From Nocardiopsis kunsanensis DSM 44524 (lineage in GTDB: Bacteria; Actinomycetota; Actinomycetes; Streptosporangiales; Streptosporangiaceae), in contig NZ_ANAY01000011.1 of assembly GCF_000340965.1 (NCBI RefSeq), positions 222,054-286,053 of the forward strand: a DNA stretch of 64,000 nucleotides, in the 5' to 3' direction. Of the stretch, positions 17,579-25,872 are shown one piece after another. The position numbers were made by a program, and so were the translations under genes. The notes beneath the pieces were generated by a model. It was given only the letters and a program-made list of their open reading frames with translations. It did no database searches and was not told where the DNA came from. The number at the start of each line of letters is the position of its first letter. The first letter of the stretch is position 1.

Positions 17579-18054
17579 AGGCCCGTTCCCGCGTCAGTCA
17601 TCGCCATGACCGCGCCAGATCGAACGCTGAGAGCTCCGTGGCGCTTCGTGGGGGCTTGGTAGCGGATGGGTGGTTTCGAGTCGTTTGGGGTGCATGTGAC
17701 CGGAGTGGTGGCGTCTACGACCGTGTGTAGAAATGATGGATGTGATCGAAATCTCATATGTCGCGAAGGGGCGTACTTGTGTGTGGATTTTGCGCTCCTC
17801 AGGTAGCGCTTCCCGGGGCGCTCGTCCGCGCACGCGAATCTTCCTGTGCAAGCGCTTTCACCAGCACTGGTACCGCTCCCGGCGCATGTGGTCCCGGATG
17901 GCTCCGACGCCGCTCCGGGCGACATGGTTCTGCACTGCTGGTTGGGAAAATTTGTGAACATTTAACAGAAGTTGTCGCCGCTTGGCACTAGACCCGTGTC
18001 GAAATGTCCCCTTCAATGGATCAGGACCTAACAGCGATCATAAGGAGAGGGACC
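17579..18054. promoter_or_regulatory. long upstream region of the sarcosine/dimethylglycine methyltransferase gene
   Basis: 476 nt without a gene, clearly less GC-rich than its surroundings, especially 17725-17770 and 17935-17975. The AT-rich piece with GGGAAAATTTGTGAACATTTAACAG spans 17942-17967. It must carry the promoter and a leader. At its 3' end AAGGAGAGG (18042-18050) is a near-perfect Shine-Dalgarno sequence. Two ATG codons at 18004 and 18016 lie upstream of it, in frame, without ribosome sites. Confidence 0.5.
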
Positions 18055-18915
18055 ATTAACCGTCCGGTTCAAGACCCCGAGTATTCGACCGCCGTCCAGA
18101 CCGCACGGGACTACTACAACAGCACCGATGCTGACACCTTCTACTTCACGATCTGGGGAGGGACCGACATCCACGTCGGGCTCTACCGTGGAGTGGAGGG
18201 GCTGACCGACACCGACGACATTCCCGAGGCCAGCGCGCGGACCGTCGAGCGTATGGCCAACTACATCGGCCCGGACAGCTCCACCAGGATCCTGGACGTG
18301 GGTGCCGGCTACGGTGGCTCGGCCCGTCACCTCGCCGAGAAGTACGGCTGCAAGGTGACCTGCCTCAACCTCAGCGAGGTCGAGAACGAGCGCAACCGCG
18401 AGGCCAACCGCAAGGCAGGGCTCGACCACCTCATCGACGTGGTCGACGGCGCCTTCGAGGACATCCCGTACAAGGACGACAGCTTCGACGTCGTCTGGTC
18501 CCAGGACGCCTTCTCCCACAGTGCAGCCCGGGACCGCGTGGTCTCCGAGGTCGCACGGGTGCTGGTGCCCGGAGGCCGCTTCATCTTCACCGACCTCATG
18601 GCCCACGACGACACCCCCGTGGAGACGCTCGGCCCCATCCTGGAGCGGCTCCACCTGACGTCCATGGGCACCCTCGGCTTCTACCGGAAGTCCACCGCTG
18701 CCGCGGGCTTCAAGGACCTGGGCTTCGATGACCTGAGCGCCCAGCTGCCCCTCCACTACCGGCGCGTTCTGGAGGAGACCGAGCGCCGTGACAGCGAGCT
18801 CTCCGGCAACATCAGCGCCGAGTACCTGAAGAAGATGAAGGCCGGTCTGCGCGAGTGGGTGGCTCGCGGCGATGCCGGTGACCTCGCGTGGGGGATCCAC
18901 CGCTACCAGCTCTGA
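18055..18915 (+). CDS. sarcosine/dimethylglycine N-methyltransferase (glycine betaine synthesis)
   Basis: 286 residues if translation starts at the ATT at 18055, placed 4 nt after AAGGAGAGG; starting at ATG 18004 would give 303. About 280 is the usual length for the family. ARDYYNSTDADTFYFTIWGG and DIHVGLYRG are characteristic of SDMT enzymes of halophiles (Ectothiorhodospira, Aphanothece, Actinopolyspora). The SAM-binding motif I is ILDVGAGYGGSARHLAEKYG, followed by CLNLSEVENERNREAN and VVWSQDAFSHS. The enzyme methylates sarcosine and dimethylglycine to glycine betaine, a compatible solute, using SAM. The glycine/sarcosine methyltransferase that usually precedes it is not in the window. Ends in a strong terminator shared with the convergent bisC-like gene. 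Confidence 0.85.
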   Translation: MNRPVQDPEYSTAVQTARDYYNSTDADTFYFTIWGGTDIHVGLYRGVEGLTDTDDIPEASARTVERMANYIGPDSSTRILDVGAGYGGSARHLAEKYGCKVTCLNLSEVENERNREANRKAGLDHLIDVVDGAFEDIPYKDDSFDVVWSQDAFSHSAARDRVVSEVARVLVPGGRFIFTDLMAHDDTPVETLGPILERLHLTSMGTLGFYRKSTAAAGFKDLGFDDLSAQLPLHYRRVLEETERRDSELSGNISAEYLKKMKAGLREWVARGDAGDLAWGIHRYQL

Positions 18916-19145
18916 TCCCCCGCCTCTTCCCCCGTGTTCCGTGGGAGCCCGGCCTCGCGCTGCGGCTTTCACGGCCCCCGGAAAACAAAGAGCAAATTCT
19001 CTTATTGTCGACAAGGTGCACCGTTTAGGCCCTTAGAAGGGCGCTAAAGAGGTGGCCGAAATTAACGCTGCTGTGACCCGCAGTGGTGAATTCGGCTCCC
19101 TCTCGGTTTTCGGTGACCTGCCCGGCGCGCATTGCGCGCAGGAGA

Positions 19146-19174
19146 ACGCCCGCACGCCAAAGGCGTGCGGGCGT
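19146..19174. terminator. 13-bp hairpin terminator between convergent genes
   Basis: ACGCCCGCACGCC-AAA-GGCGTGCGGGCGT, a perfect 13-bp stem with a three-base loop. It lies between the methyltransferase stop (18915) and the molybdoenzyme stop (19186) and can serve both. Confidence 0.85.
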
Positions 19175-19185
19175 CGCGGGGAAAT

Positions 19186-21525
19186 TCACCCCACGGGAGT
19201 CACACCCACGGGCGGATCGAACGCCCGCACCGGAGGCAACCGGTCCTCGGGACCGGCGAAGCGCTCCAGACGCACCCGCAGCAACTGCCCCGTACAGCCC
19301 TGGCTCAACGCCGAGGTCCCCACGTCCGCCGTGAGCGCGTTCGGGTTCCCGTGCACACAATCGGCCTCCGTCGAGGACGGGTCGTACCAGGCGCCGGTCG
19401 ACAGCTGCACGACCCCCTCACTGACCGCATCGCTCACCACGACCCCGGCCAGGCACGAACCCTGCGCGCTGCTGAGCCGCACGACGTCGCCGTCCGCGAC
19501 ACCGTACGCCGCAGCGTCGGCGGGGCCCAGGCGCAGCGGTGCACGGCCCCGGACCTTCTGCGACATGCTGTGTGCGCCCATGTCCTGCTGTCCGTGCAAC
19601 CGCCCGCTCGGTTGGTTGGCCACCAGGACCAGCGGGTACTCGCCCTCCCGGTCGGCCACGGCCGGCCCGGCCAACCACACGGGGTGGCCCGGGCAGTCCT
19701 CCAACCCGAAGGAGTCGATGGTCGAGGAGAACAGCTCGATACGCCCACTCGGCGTCTGCAGCGCGTTTCCTTCCGGATCCGCGCGGAACTCGGCCAACAG
19801 AGCCTCGTCGTCCACACGGCCGGGCATCTCCACTCCACCCTCGGCCCGGAACGTGTCGAAGGGGACCACCTCGAAGCCGTTGCGGGCCATCGTCGCCCGC
19901 CACTGCTCGTAGATGTGGCGCATCCACTCGCCGCTCGTACGGCCCTCGGTGAACCGTTCCCCGGCCCCCAGGCGCTCGGCCAGAGCGGCGAAGGTGTCGT
20001 ACTCGTCGCGGGCCTGCCCGTGCGGTTCCACGGCCCTGGCCATCACCCGCACACTCAGGTCCCCCTGGCTCGTGGCGATGTCGTCGCGTTCCAAGGACGA
20101 GGTCGCCGGAAGGACGATGTCGGCGTGGCGGGCCGAAGCGGTCCAGTGGGTCTCGTTGACCACGATCGTGTCCGCACGTCCGAAAGCACGTGTGAGCCGC
20201 TTGAGGTCCTGGTGGTGGTGGAAGGGGTTGCCACCCGCCCAGTACACCAGACGCAGATCCGGGTACCGGCGCTCCTGGCCGTCGTACTCGTAGAGCCCGC
20301 CCGGGTTCAGCAGTGCGTCCGAGATGCCGGTCACCGGGATGAACTCCGACACCGGGTTCTCCCCCTGCGGCATCCGGGGGAGCCCGAGCGGTGTCGACCC
20401 GCCCCCGTAGGTACCGACGGAGCCGTACCCGCAAGCGAACCCGGCTCCAGGAAGCCCGATCTGCCCCAGGCATGACGCCAGCGCGACCCCGGCCCACAGT
20501 GGCTGCTCCCCGTACCGGGCCCGCTGGACCGACCAGCCGACGTTCACCAGGGTGCGTTTCTCGGCCATCTGCCGCGCCAGCGAGCGCAGTTCGTCCGCGG
20601 GTACCCCGCTCACACGCTCGGCCCACTCAGGGGTACGGGCCAGGCCGGGCCCGTACCCGCGCTCGTCACGGTCGCCCAGCACGTAGGACCGCACCACGTC
20701 GGCGCCCTCGGTGTAACGGTCCAGGAAGCCGGTGTCGGCCAGGCCCTCGGTGAACAGCACGTACATCAGGGCGAGCATGACCGCGGCGTCCGTGCCCGGG
20801 CGTACCGGTACCCACTCGGCCTTGACGTGCTCGGGGATGTCGTCGCGCAGAGGGGACAACGACACGTACTGCACACCCGCGTCGGAGGCCTCCCGCATCG
20901 CCGGACCCGCGGTCTGGGCGGCGCGGCCGCCCGAGGCGTTCCACGTGTTCGACAGCCGTAGGCCCCCGAAGGTGACCAGAAGCTCGGTGTGCTCCTGGAT
21001 CTGCTTCCACGTCGGCGCCCGGTGCAACAGGCGGGGGACCGACGGAGCGCCCAGGATCCGGGGGAAGAGGGTCTCGATCGCGCCATGGCTGTAGGTCGTG
21101 CGCGAGCGGGTGTACCCGCCGATGGAGTTGAGAAAGCGGTGTACCAGGGTCTGCGCGTGGTGCACCCGGCCCGCACTGCCCCAGCCGTAGGAACCGCCGT
21201 AGATCGCCTGGTTCCCGTGCTCGGTACGCACCCGGTCGAGCTCCTGCGCGAGCAGGTCCAGGGCCTTCTCCCACTCGACCTCGACGTACTCGTCCTCTGG
21301 GTCGCCCCGGCGCGGATCGGGCCCGGGGCCGTGGTCCAGCCAGCGCCGGCGCACGGTCGGGCGCGCGACCCGTGTCTTGTGGTGCTGCGCTGCGGGAACG
21401 TTGTTCATGATGGGGGCGGGCGCCGGGTCGTCCGGGTTCGGGCGCACATCCACCACCCGTCCCTCGTCCACGACCACCTGGTAATGACCCCAGTGCGCGC
21501 TCGTCGGGTGTGCTCTCGCACCCAT
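19186..21525 (-). CDS. molybdopterin oxidoreductase, BisC/TorA-type (S- or N-oxide reductase)
   Basis: 779 residues. There is no twin-arginine signal and no N-terminal Fe-S cysteine motif; the protein starts HWGHYQVVVDEGRVVDV, so it should be cytoplasmic like biotin sulfoxide reductase. The family signature IYGGSYGWGSAGRVHHAQTL holds the serine that ligates molybdenum in the DMSO/TMAO/biotin-sulfoxide group. GGNPFHHHQD, NETHWTASARHADIVLPATSS and the C-terminal molydopterin-binding GDVVRLSSAQGSCLAGV are in place. It would reduce S- or N-oxides (methionine sulfoxide, biotin sulfoxide or TMAO) with bis-MGD cofactor. No electron-donor subunit is adjacent. Divergent from the CitE-like gene. Confidence 0.85.
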   Translation of the reverse strand: MGARAHPTSAHWGHYQVVVDEGRVVDVRPNPDDPAPAPIMNNVPAAQHHKTRVARPTVRRRWLDHGPGPDPRRGDPEDEYVEVEWEKALDLLAQELDRVRTEHGNQAIYGGSYGWGSAGRVHHAQTLVHRFLNSIGGYTRSRTTYSHGAIETLFPRILGAPSVPRLLHRAPTWKQIQEHTELLVTFGGLRLSNTWNASGGRAAQTAGPAMREASDAGVQYVSLSPLRDDIPEHVKAEWVPVRPGTDAAVMLALMYVLFTEGLADTGFLDRYTEGADVVRSYVLGDRDERGYGPGLARTPEWAERVSGVPADELRSLARQMAEKRTLVNVGWSVQRARYGEQPLWAGVALASCLGQIGLPGAGFACGYGSVGTYGGGSTPLGLPRMPQGENPVSEFIPVTGISDALLNPGGLYEYDGQERRYPDLRLVYWAGGNPFHHHQDLKRLTRAFGRADTIVVNETHWTASARHADIVLPATSSLERDDIATSQGDLSVRVMARAVEPHGQARDEYDTFAALAERLGAGERFTEGRTSGEWMRHIYEQWRATMARNGFEVVPFDTFRAEGGVEMPGRVDDEALLAEFRADPEGNALQTPSGRIELFSSTIDSFGLEDCPGHPVWLAGPAVADREGEYPLVLVANQPSGRLHGQQDMGAHSMSQKVRGRAPLRLGPADAAAYGVADGDVVRLSSAQGSCLAGVVVSDAVSEGVVQLSTGAWYDPSSTEADCVHGNPNALTADVGTSALSQGCTGQLLRVRLERFAGPEDRLPPVRAFDPPVGVTPVG

Positions 21526-21664
21526 CCCGATTCCTCCCTCGAATCCTCACATTTTGCCCATACGGGACCGGAACTCACTCTACGCATCGGACGCTGCGAC
21601 GATGGGAAGCGCGTCCTGGGAAGGGACGAAGACGGAACTCGCTGTAACGGAGTGGTGGCGGAAC

Positions 21665-22615
21665 ATGGCTGAACTCAGGTCGCGCAGGTCGGTCCTCGCA
21701 GTCCCCGGGTCCAACCCCCGGTTCGTCGAGAAGGCGCGGGGGCTCGACGTGGACGCGTTCTTCCTCGACCTGGAGGACGCCGTCGCGCCCCTGGCCAAGG
21801 CCGACGCCCGCGAGACCGTCGTCGAGGCGCTCAACGAGGGCGGCTGGGGCGGGAAGATCCGTTCCGTACGTGTCAACGACATCGCCTCCGAGTGGTGCTA
21901 CCGCGACGTCATCACCGTTGTGGAGGGAGCCGGGGACCAGCTCGACACCCTCGTGCTGCCCAAGGTCACCGCCGCCCGGGACGTGCACTGGCTCGACACC
22001 CTCCTCACCCAGATCGAGCGCGCCCGCGGCCTGCCGGTGGGGCGCATCGGCATCGAGGCACAGATCGAGGACGCTCGCGGACTCGTCGACGTCGACGCGA
22101 TCGCCGGTGCCTCCCCGCGCGTGGAGACCCTGGTGTACGGGCCCGCCGACTTCATGGCCTCCCTCAACATGAGGTCCCTGGTCGTGGGGGAACAGCCGCC
22201 CGGTTACGACGTCGGCGACGCCTACCACTACATCCTCATGCGCATCCTCATGGCCGCCCGTGCACACGGTGTGCAAGCGGTCGACGGCCCGTACCTGCAG
22301 ATCAAGGACGTGGACGCGTTCCGCCGGTCGGCCGGACGCACCGCAGCCCTGGGCTTCGACGGCAAATGGGTGCTGCACCCCTTGCAGGTCGAGGCCGCCA
22401 ACGAGGTGTACGCGCCCGGCCAGGAGGACTACGACCACGCCGAGCTGATCCTGGACGCCTACGAGCACGCGACGACCGTGGACCGGCGCGGGGCGGTGAT
22501 GCTCGGTGACGAGATGCTGGACGAGGCATCCCGGAAGATGGCGCTGGTCGTGGCCGGCAAGGGACGCGCCGCCGGAATGGTGCGCACCAAGGGGTTCACA
22601 CCTCCCGAGAACTGA
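21665..22615 (+). CDS. CitE-like HpcH/HpaI aldolase, malyl-CoA lyase/thioesterase-type
   Basis: 316 residues from the ATG at 21665. The CitE-like fold is clear: [17 protein letters not shown] at the N-terminus, [16 protein letters not shown] with the metal-binding acidic pair, [16 protein letters not shown], and [19 protein letters not shown] with the second metal ligand. [12 protein letters not shown] and [20 protein letters not shown] complete it. This branch cleaves L-malyl-CoA or beta-methylmalyl-CoA, or hydrolyses malyl-CoA; it is not the citrate-lyase beta subunit, as no alpha or gamma subunits are nearby. An earlier in-frame ATG at 21554 lacks coding character. Confidence 0.82.
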   Translation: MAELRSRRSVLAVPGSNPRFVEKARGLDVDAFFLDLEDAVAPLAKADARETVVEALNEGGWGGKIRSVRVNDIASEWCYRDVITVVEGAGDQLDTLVLPKVTAARDVHWLDTLLTQIERARGLPVGRIGIEAQIEDARGLVDVDAIAGASPRVETLVYGPADFMASLNMRSLVVGEQPPGYDVGDAYHYILMRILMAARAHGVQAVDGPYLQIKDVDAFRRSAGRTAALGFDGKWVLHPLQVEAANEVYAPGQEDYDHAELILDAYEHATTVDRRGAVMLGDEMLDEASRKMALVVAGKGRAAGMVRTKGFTPPEN

Positions 22616-22705
22616 CTCCGTCCCTGCGCAGCACCGCTTCCGGCCTCCACCGGGCCCTCGGCGCGCTCTTACCGGCCTCTCACCCGGATACGGCAGCATG
22701 GCGCC

Positions 22706-23401
22706 ATGGAACCCACGTCCACCGTGCTCGTAGCCGACGACGACCGTGCCATCAGGGACTCCCTGGAGCGCGCGCTCCAACTGGAGGGCTATCGCGTACG
22801 GACGGCCGAGGACGGTGTGCGCGCACTCGCCGAGGTGCACGCCGAACCCGTCGACCTGCTGATCCTCGACGTCATGATGCCCGGTGTGGACGGGCTCGGC
22901 GTGGCCAGGGTGCTGCGGGCCGAGAACGACCGCACCCCGATCCTCATGCTCACCGCTCGGGTGGAGACCCCGGACCGTGTGGCGGGACTCGACGCGGGCG
23001 CCGACGACTACCTCGCCAAACCCTTCGAACTCGCGGAACTGCTCGCCCGGTTGCGGGCCCTGCTGCGGAGGGCCACCCCCGCGACCGAAGCGGGCGAGGA
23101 CGGGCCGTTGGCCGTGCGCGGACTCCGTATCGACCCGCGGGCCCGCCGCGTCTGGCGCGACGACCGCGAGGTCGAGCTGTCCAAGACCGAGTTCGACCTC
23201 CTGGAACTGCTGGTGCGCAACGCCGGTATCGTCCTGGACCACACCACCATCTACGACCGGATCTGGGGTTACGACTTCGGCCCCGAGTCGAAGAACCTCG
23301 CCGTCTACATCAGTTACCTGCGCCGCAAGCTGGAGGACGACGGGCCACCGCTCATCCAGACCGTACGCGGTGTCGGGTACACGATCCGACCCGAGGGGTG
23401 A
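22706..23401 (+). CDS. OmpR/PhoB-family response regulator (MprA-like)
   Basis: 231 residues. Receiver domain with the acidic pocket ADDD at the start, phospho-acceptor Asp in [13 protein letters not shown] and the conserved Lys in [15 protein letters not shown]. It is followed by a winged-helix DNA-binding domain ([17 protein letters not shown] ... YISYLRRKL ... VRGVGYTI). The kinase gene starts 5 nt after its stop, with its ribosome site inside this gene. The pair resembles MprAB, which senses envelope stress in mycobacteria and controls genes including htrA-type proteases; an HtrA protease gene lies 1 kb downstream on the other strand. Confidence 0.9.
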   Translation: MEPTSTVLVADDDRAIRDSLERALQLEGYRVRTAEDGVRALAEVHAEPVDLLILDVMMPGVDGLGVARVLRAENDRTPILMLTARVETPDRVAGLDAGADDYLAKPFELAELLARLRALLRRATPATEAGEDGPLAVRGLRIDPRARRVWRDDREVELSKTEFDLLELLVRNAGIVLDHTTIYDRIWGYDFGPESKNLAVYISYLRRKLEDDGPPLIQTVRGVGYTIRPEG

Positions 23402-23406
23402 GTCCC

Positions 23407-24876
23407 GTGACCGATCCGGACACCCGACGGACCGACCACCACCGGACCGGTGTGCTGCTGCACCCGAGCAGTTGGCGCCTGGGAACCCGGTTCGCGGTCC
23501 TGTTCGCGCTGGTCGCCGCTGTCACCATCGCTCTGGTGGGATCGCTGGCCTACACCACGGCCGCGACTCTGATCCGTACCGACGTGCAGAACGAGTTCGA
23601 GAGGACCGTCGGCGAGGTCGCCGACGCGGTCGTGGACCGTTACGAGCGCGACGGAGGGCTGGGGCCTTCCGGTGCGCTCATCGTCCCCGGCGGCCACTCA
23701 CAGGTGCAGTACCTGGGTCCCGACGGCAGTCGCACCGTCGCCGTGGCCGACAAGAACACGACGGAGATCCTCAAGTTCCCGCCCGAGCAACGGGACATGG
23801 AAGTCGCGGGTGCTCAGTCCCCCGGCGAGGTCGACATCCGTGAGGCGGAGGCGGACGAGAAGCGCCTGCGTGTGGCCACGGTCTCCCTCGGCGACGGCAC
23901 CGGCGCCGTCCAACTCGTGCAGCGGATCTCGCCCACCGAGAGCATCATCGACCGCCTGGCCACCCAGATCCTGTGGGTGGGGTTGTTCGTGGCGCTGTGC
24001 GCGGCCGCGGTGGGCTGGCTGGTCGGCCACCGGATGACGGACCGCCTCGTGCGGCTGACCGACGCCGCGGAGTACGTGAGCTCCACCGGGCGCCTGGACC
24101 CGGTCGCCCCCGACGGCAACGGCGGGGAGACCCGCAACGGTGTTGGAGGACACGACGAGGTCAGTCGGCTCGGGGACGCGTTCAACGCGATGCTCGCGCG
24201 CCTGACCCGGTCGAAGGAGGAGCAGCGCAGCCTCGTCCAGGACGCCGCACACGAACTCCGCACGCCTCTGACCAGCCTGCACACCAACGTGCAGGTGCTC
24301 GGCCACGCGGACCGCCTGACCCCGCCCGCACGCGACCGGCTCATCGACGACCTCCAGGGGGAGACCCGAGAGCTGACCGGTCTCGTCAACGAGCTCGTCG
24401 GACTGGCGACCGGTGACCACGAGGACGAGGACATGGTCTCCGTCCAACTCCGGCACGTGGCCGACCGTGTGGCCAAACGGACCCGTCGGCGTACCGGTCG
24501 GGACATCGTGGTCGATGCCGACGACAGCGTCGTGTGGGGCAGGCCCGGATCGCTGGAGCGCGCCCTGACCAACCCCGTGGAGAACTCCGCGAAGTTCGAC
24601 CCCGACGGGGCACAACCCATCGAGATCTGGGTGCGCGACGGTGTCGTCGAGGTGCACGACCGGGGGCCCGGCGTGGACCCCGGGGAGCTCGACCGTGTCT
24701 TCGAGCGTTTCTACCGGGCCACGGAGGCCCGCGGGTTGCCCGGTTCCGGCCTGGGACTGTCCATGGTGAGCGAGATCGCCCGCGCGCACGGGGGCGGCGT
24801 GTTCGCACGGAACCGGGAGGGCGGCGGTTCGGTCATCGGTTTCTGGCTGCCGCTGTCCACCCCGCCCGAGCCCTGA
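23407..24876 (+). CDS. sensor histidine kinase (MprB-like)
   Basis: 489 residues from a GTG at 23407 with GAGGGG 8 nt upstream. First membrane helix about residues 21-50 ([20 protein letters not shown]), an extracytoplasmic sensor of about 120 residues, second helix ([20 protein letters not shown]), HAMP, then HisKA with [20 protein letters not shown] and a HATPase domain. The N-box is unusual, [11 protein letters not shown] in place of the common NLLDNAxKFS; the G-boxes ([32 protein letters not shown]) are normal. It should phosphorylate the upstream regulator in response to a membrane or envelope signal. Confidence 0.88.
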   Translation: MTDPDTRRTDHHRTGVLLHPSSWRLGTRFAVLFALVAAVTIALVGSLAYTTAATLIRTDVQNEFERTVGEVADAVVDRYERDGGLGPSGALIVPGGHSQVQYLGPDGSRTVAVADKNTTEILKFPPEQRDMEVAGAQSPGEVDIREAEADEKRLRVATVSLGDGTGAVQLVQRISPTESIIDRLATQILWVGLFVALCAAAVGWLVGHRMTDRLVRLTDAAEYVSSTGRLDPVAPDGNGGETRNGVGGHDEVSRLGDAFNAMLARLTRSKEEQRSLVQDAAHELRTPLTSLHTNVQVLGHADRLTPPARDRLIDDLQGETRELTGLVNELVGLATGDHEDEDMVSVQLRHVADRVAKRTRRRTGRDIVVDADDSVVWGRPGSLERALTNPVENSAKFDPDGAQPIEIWVRDGVVEVHDRGPGVDPGELDRVFERFYRATEARGLPGSGLGLSMVSEIARAHGGGVFARNREGGGSVIGFWLPLSTPPEP

Positions 24877-24909
24877 TCCGGACGACTGAGGAGAGCGCTC
24901 AGCCATGTG

Positions 24910-25165
24910 AAGGACTGGGCCTCAGCGCAGGTGCACGGTGCAAGGTCTGCCCCGCCACAAGAAACCCAGACGCTCCACCACACAAGGGGCCGAGCCCCAG
25001 CGCAGATGCACGGTGCAAGACCTCCCCCCGCCACAAGAAACCCAGACGCTCCACCATATGAAGGGCTCGGCCCCAGCGCAGGTGCACGGTGCAGGCTCTC
25101 CCCTCCCCCACGGGAGACAGGTCCGCTCAGCCACAGTCATCGCGGGGTGCGCGCCCCCGGTGCCA
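24910..25165 (+). repeat. three adjacent copies of a 74-77 nt repeat
   Basis: Copies begin at 24910, 24984 and 25061. Shared core: AAGGGCCGAGCCCCAGCGCA, then GGTGCACGGTGCAAG and, in the first two, CCACAAGAAACCCAGACGCT. Copies 1 and 2 are nearly identical; copy 3 diverges after its first 45 nt into a different tail (about 25105-25165) that is shared with the inverted copy at 25663-25773. The core contains the small dyad TGCA-CGG-TGCA. Confidence 0.8.
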
Positions 25166-25320
25166 CAGAAACCCCGGAGCCCACCAGCCATGTGGGCACA
25201 GAAGCGCGTGAGCCCGCACCGTGTCTTTGGGCTCAACCGGGGGAAGGCCCCTCCCCCCAAGGAAAGGGAAGAGACAGAAACAGGCCCCCGCCCCAGGGGG
25301 TGTCCGCGCTCAACCACACG

Positions 25321-25366
25321 AAGAGCCGAGCCCCAGCGCACCTGCACGGTGCAAGGTCTCCCTCCC
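25321..25366 (+). repeat. fourth partial copy of the repeat
   Basis: AAGAGCCGAGCCCCAGCGCA followed by CCTGCACGGTGCAAGGTCTC. It matches the first 45 nt of the upstream copies and then departs. Confidence 0.75.
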
Positions 25367-25662
25367 TTCAGACTCTTCTTCTTTTTTCAGGGTGTGTTCG
25401 TGGTTTTACGTCTGCGGCCCCGTGCCCCGCTCCTGGGGCCGGGCCTTGTCTGTGGCCGGGGTCCACACCCCCTGACGCGCGGCTCTGTACGCGCCTTCTC
25501 CCCCTCCTGCGGGGAGGGGCCTTGCCCCGGCCGAGCTCAAGGGCAAGGCGCGGGCTCACGCGTCCCCCGTGCGTTGGGGGTCGAGGGGCTCCGGGCGTCC
25601 AGAGACCGCGTAAGGACGGCTCGGGAGACCACCGCGCGGAACGCGCATGGGGGCCTTCGGCC

Positions 25663-25773
25663 AAAGGGGCGACGCACCGCGCGAAGACTGTGGCCGAGCA
25701 AACCTGTCTCCTGCGGGGAGGGGAGACCCTGCGCCGTGCACGTGCTCTGGGGCTGGGCCCTTTGTGTGGCTGA
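25663..25773 (-). repeat. inverted copy of the repeat with extended tail
   Basis: On the minus strand this reads AAAGGGCCCAGCCCCAGAGCA, GTGCACGGCGCAGGGTCTCC, then GGAGACAGGTTTGCTCGGCC and ACAGTCTTCGCGCGGTGCG. It is collinear with copy 3 (25061-25165) over about 110 nt, so the family includes a longer version present in both orientations about 600 nt apart. Confidence 0.75.
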
Positions 25774-25872
25774 GCGGGCCTGGTCCCTGTGGGTGAGGGG
25801 AGAGCACGAGTGAGGGGCCCGGGTGTGGCGAACCCCGAGCCCCTCGACCGGACGAATGAGAACCGGTGACCC

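Larger units (their letters stand above)
24877..25872. other. 996-nt convergent intergenic region without a gene
   Basis: Lies between the stop codons of the histidine kinase and the HtrA protease. Reading frames on both strands show no ribosome sites and a repetitive Pro/Arg/Gly composition. It holds the repeat copies listed separately and a pyrimidine tract (CTTCTTCTTTTTTC) near 25375-25390. Confidence 0.6.

Noticed and set aside
24910..25165. CRISPR array
   Set aside because: Copies abut or nearly abut with no unique spacers of constant length, and no cas genes are present.
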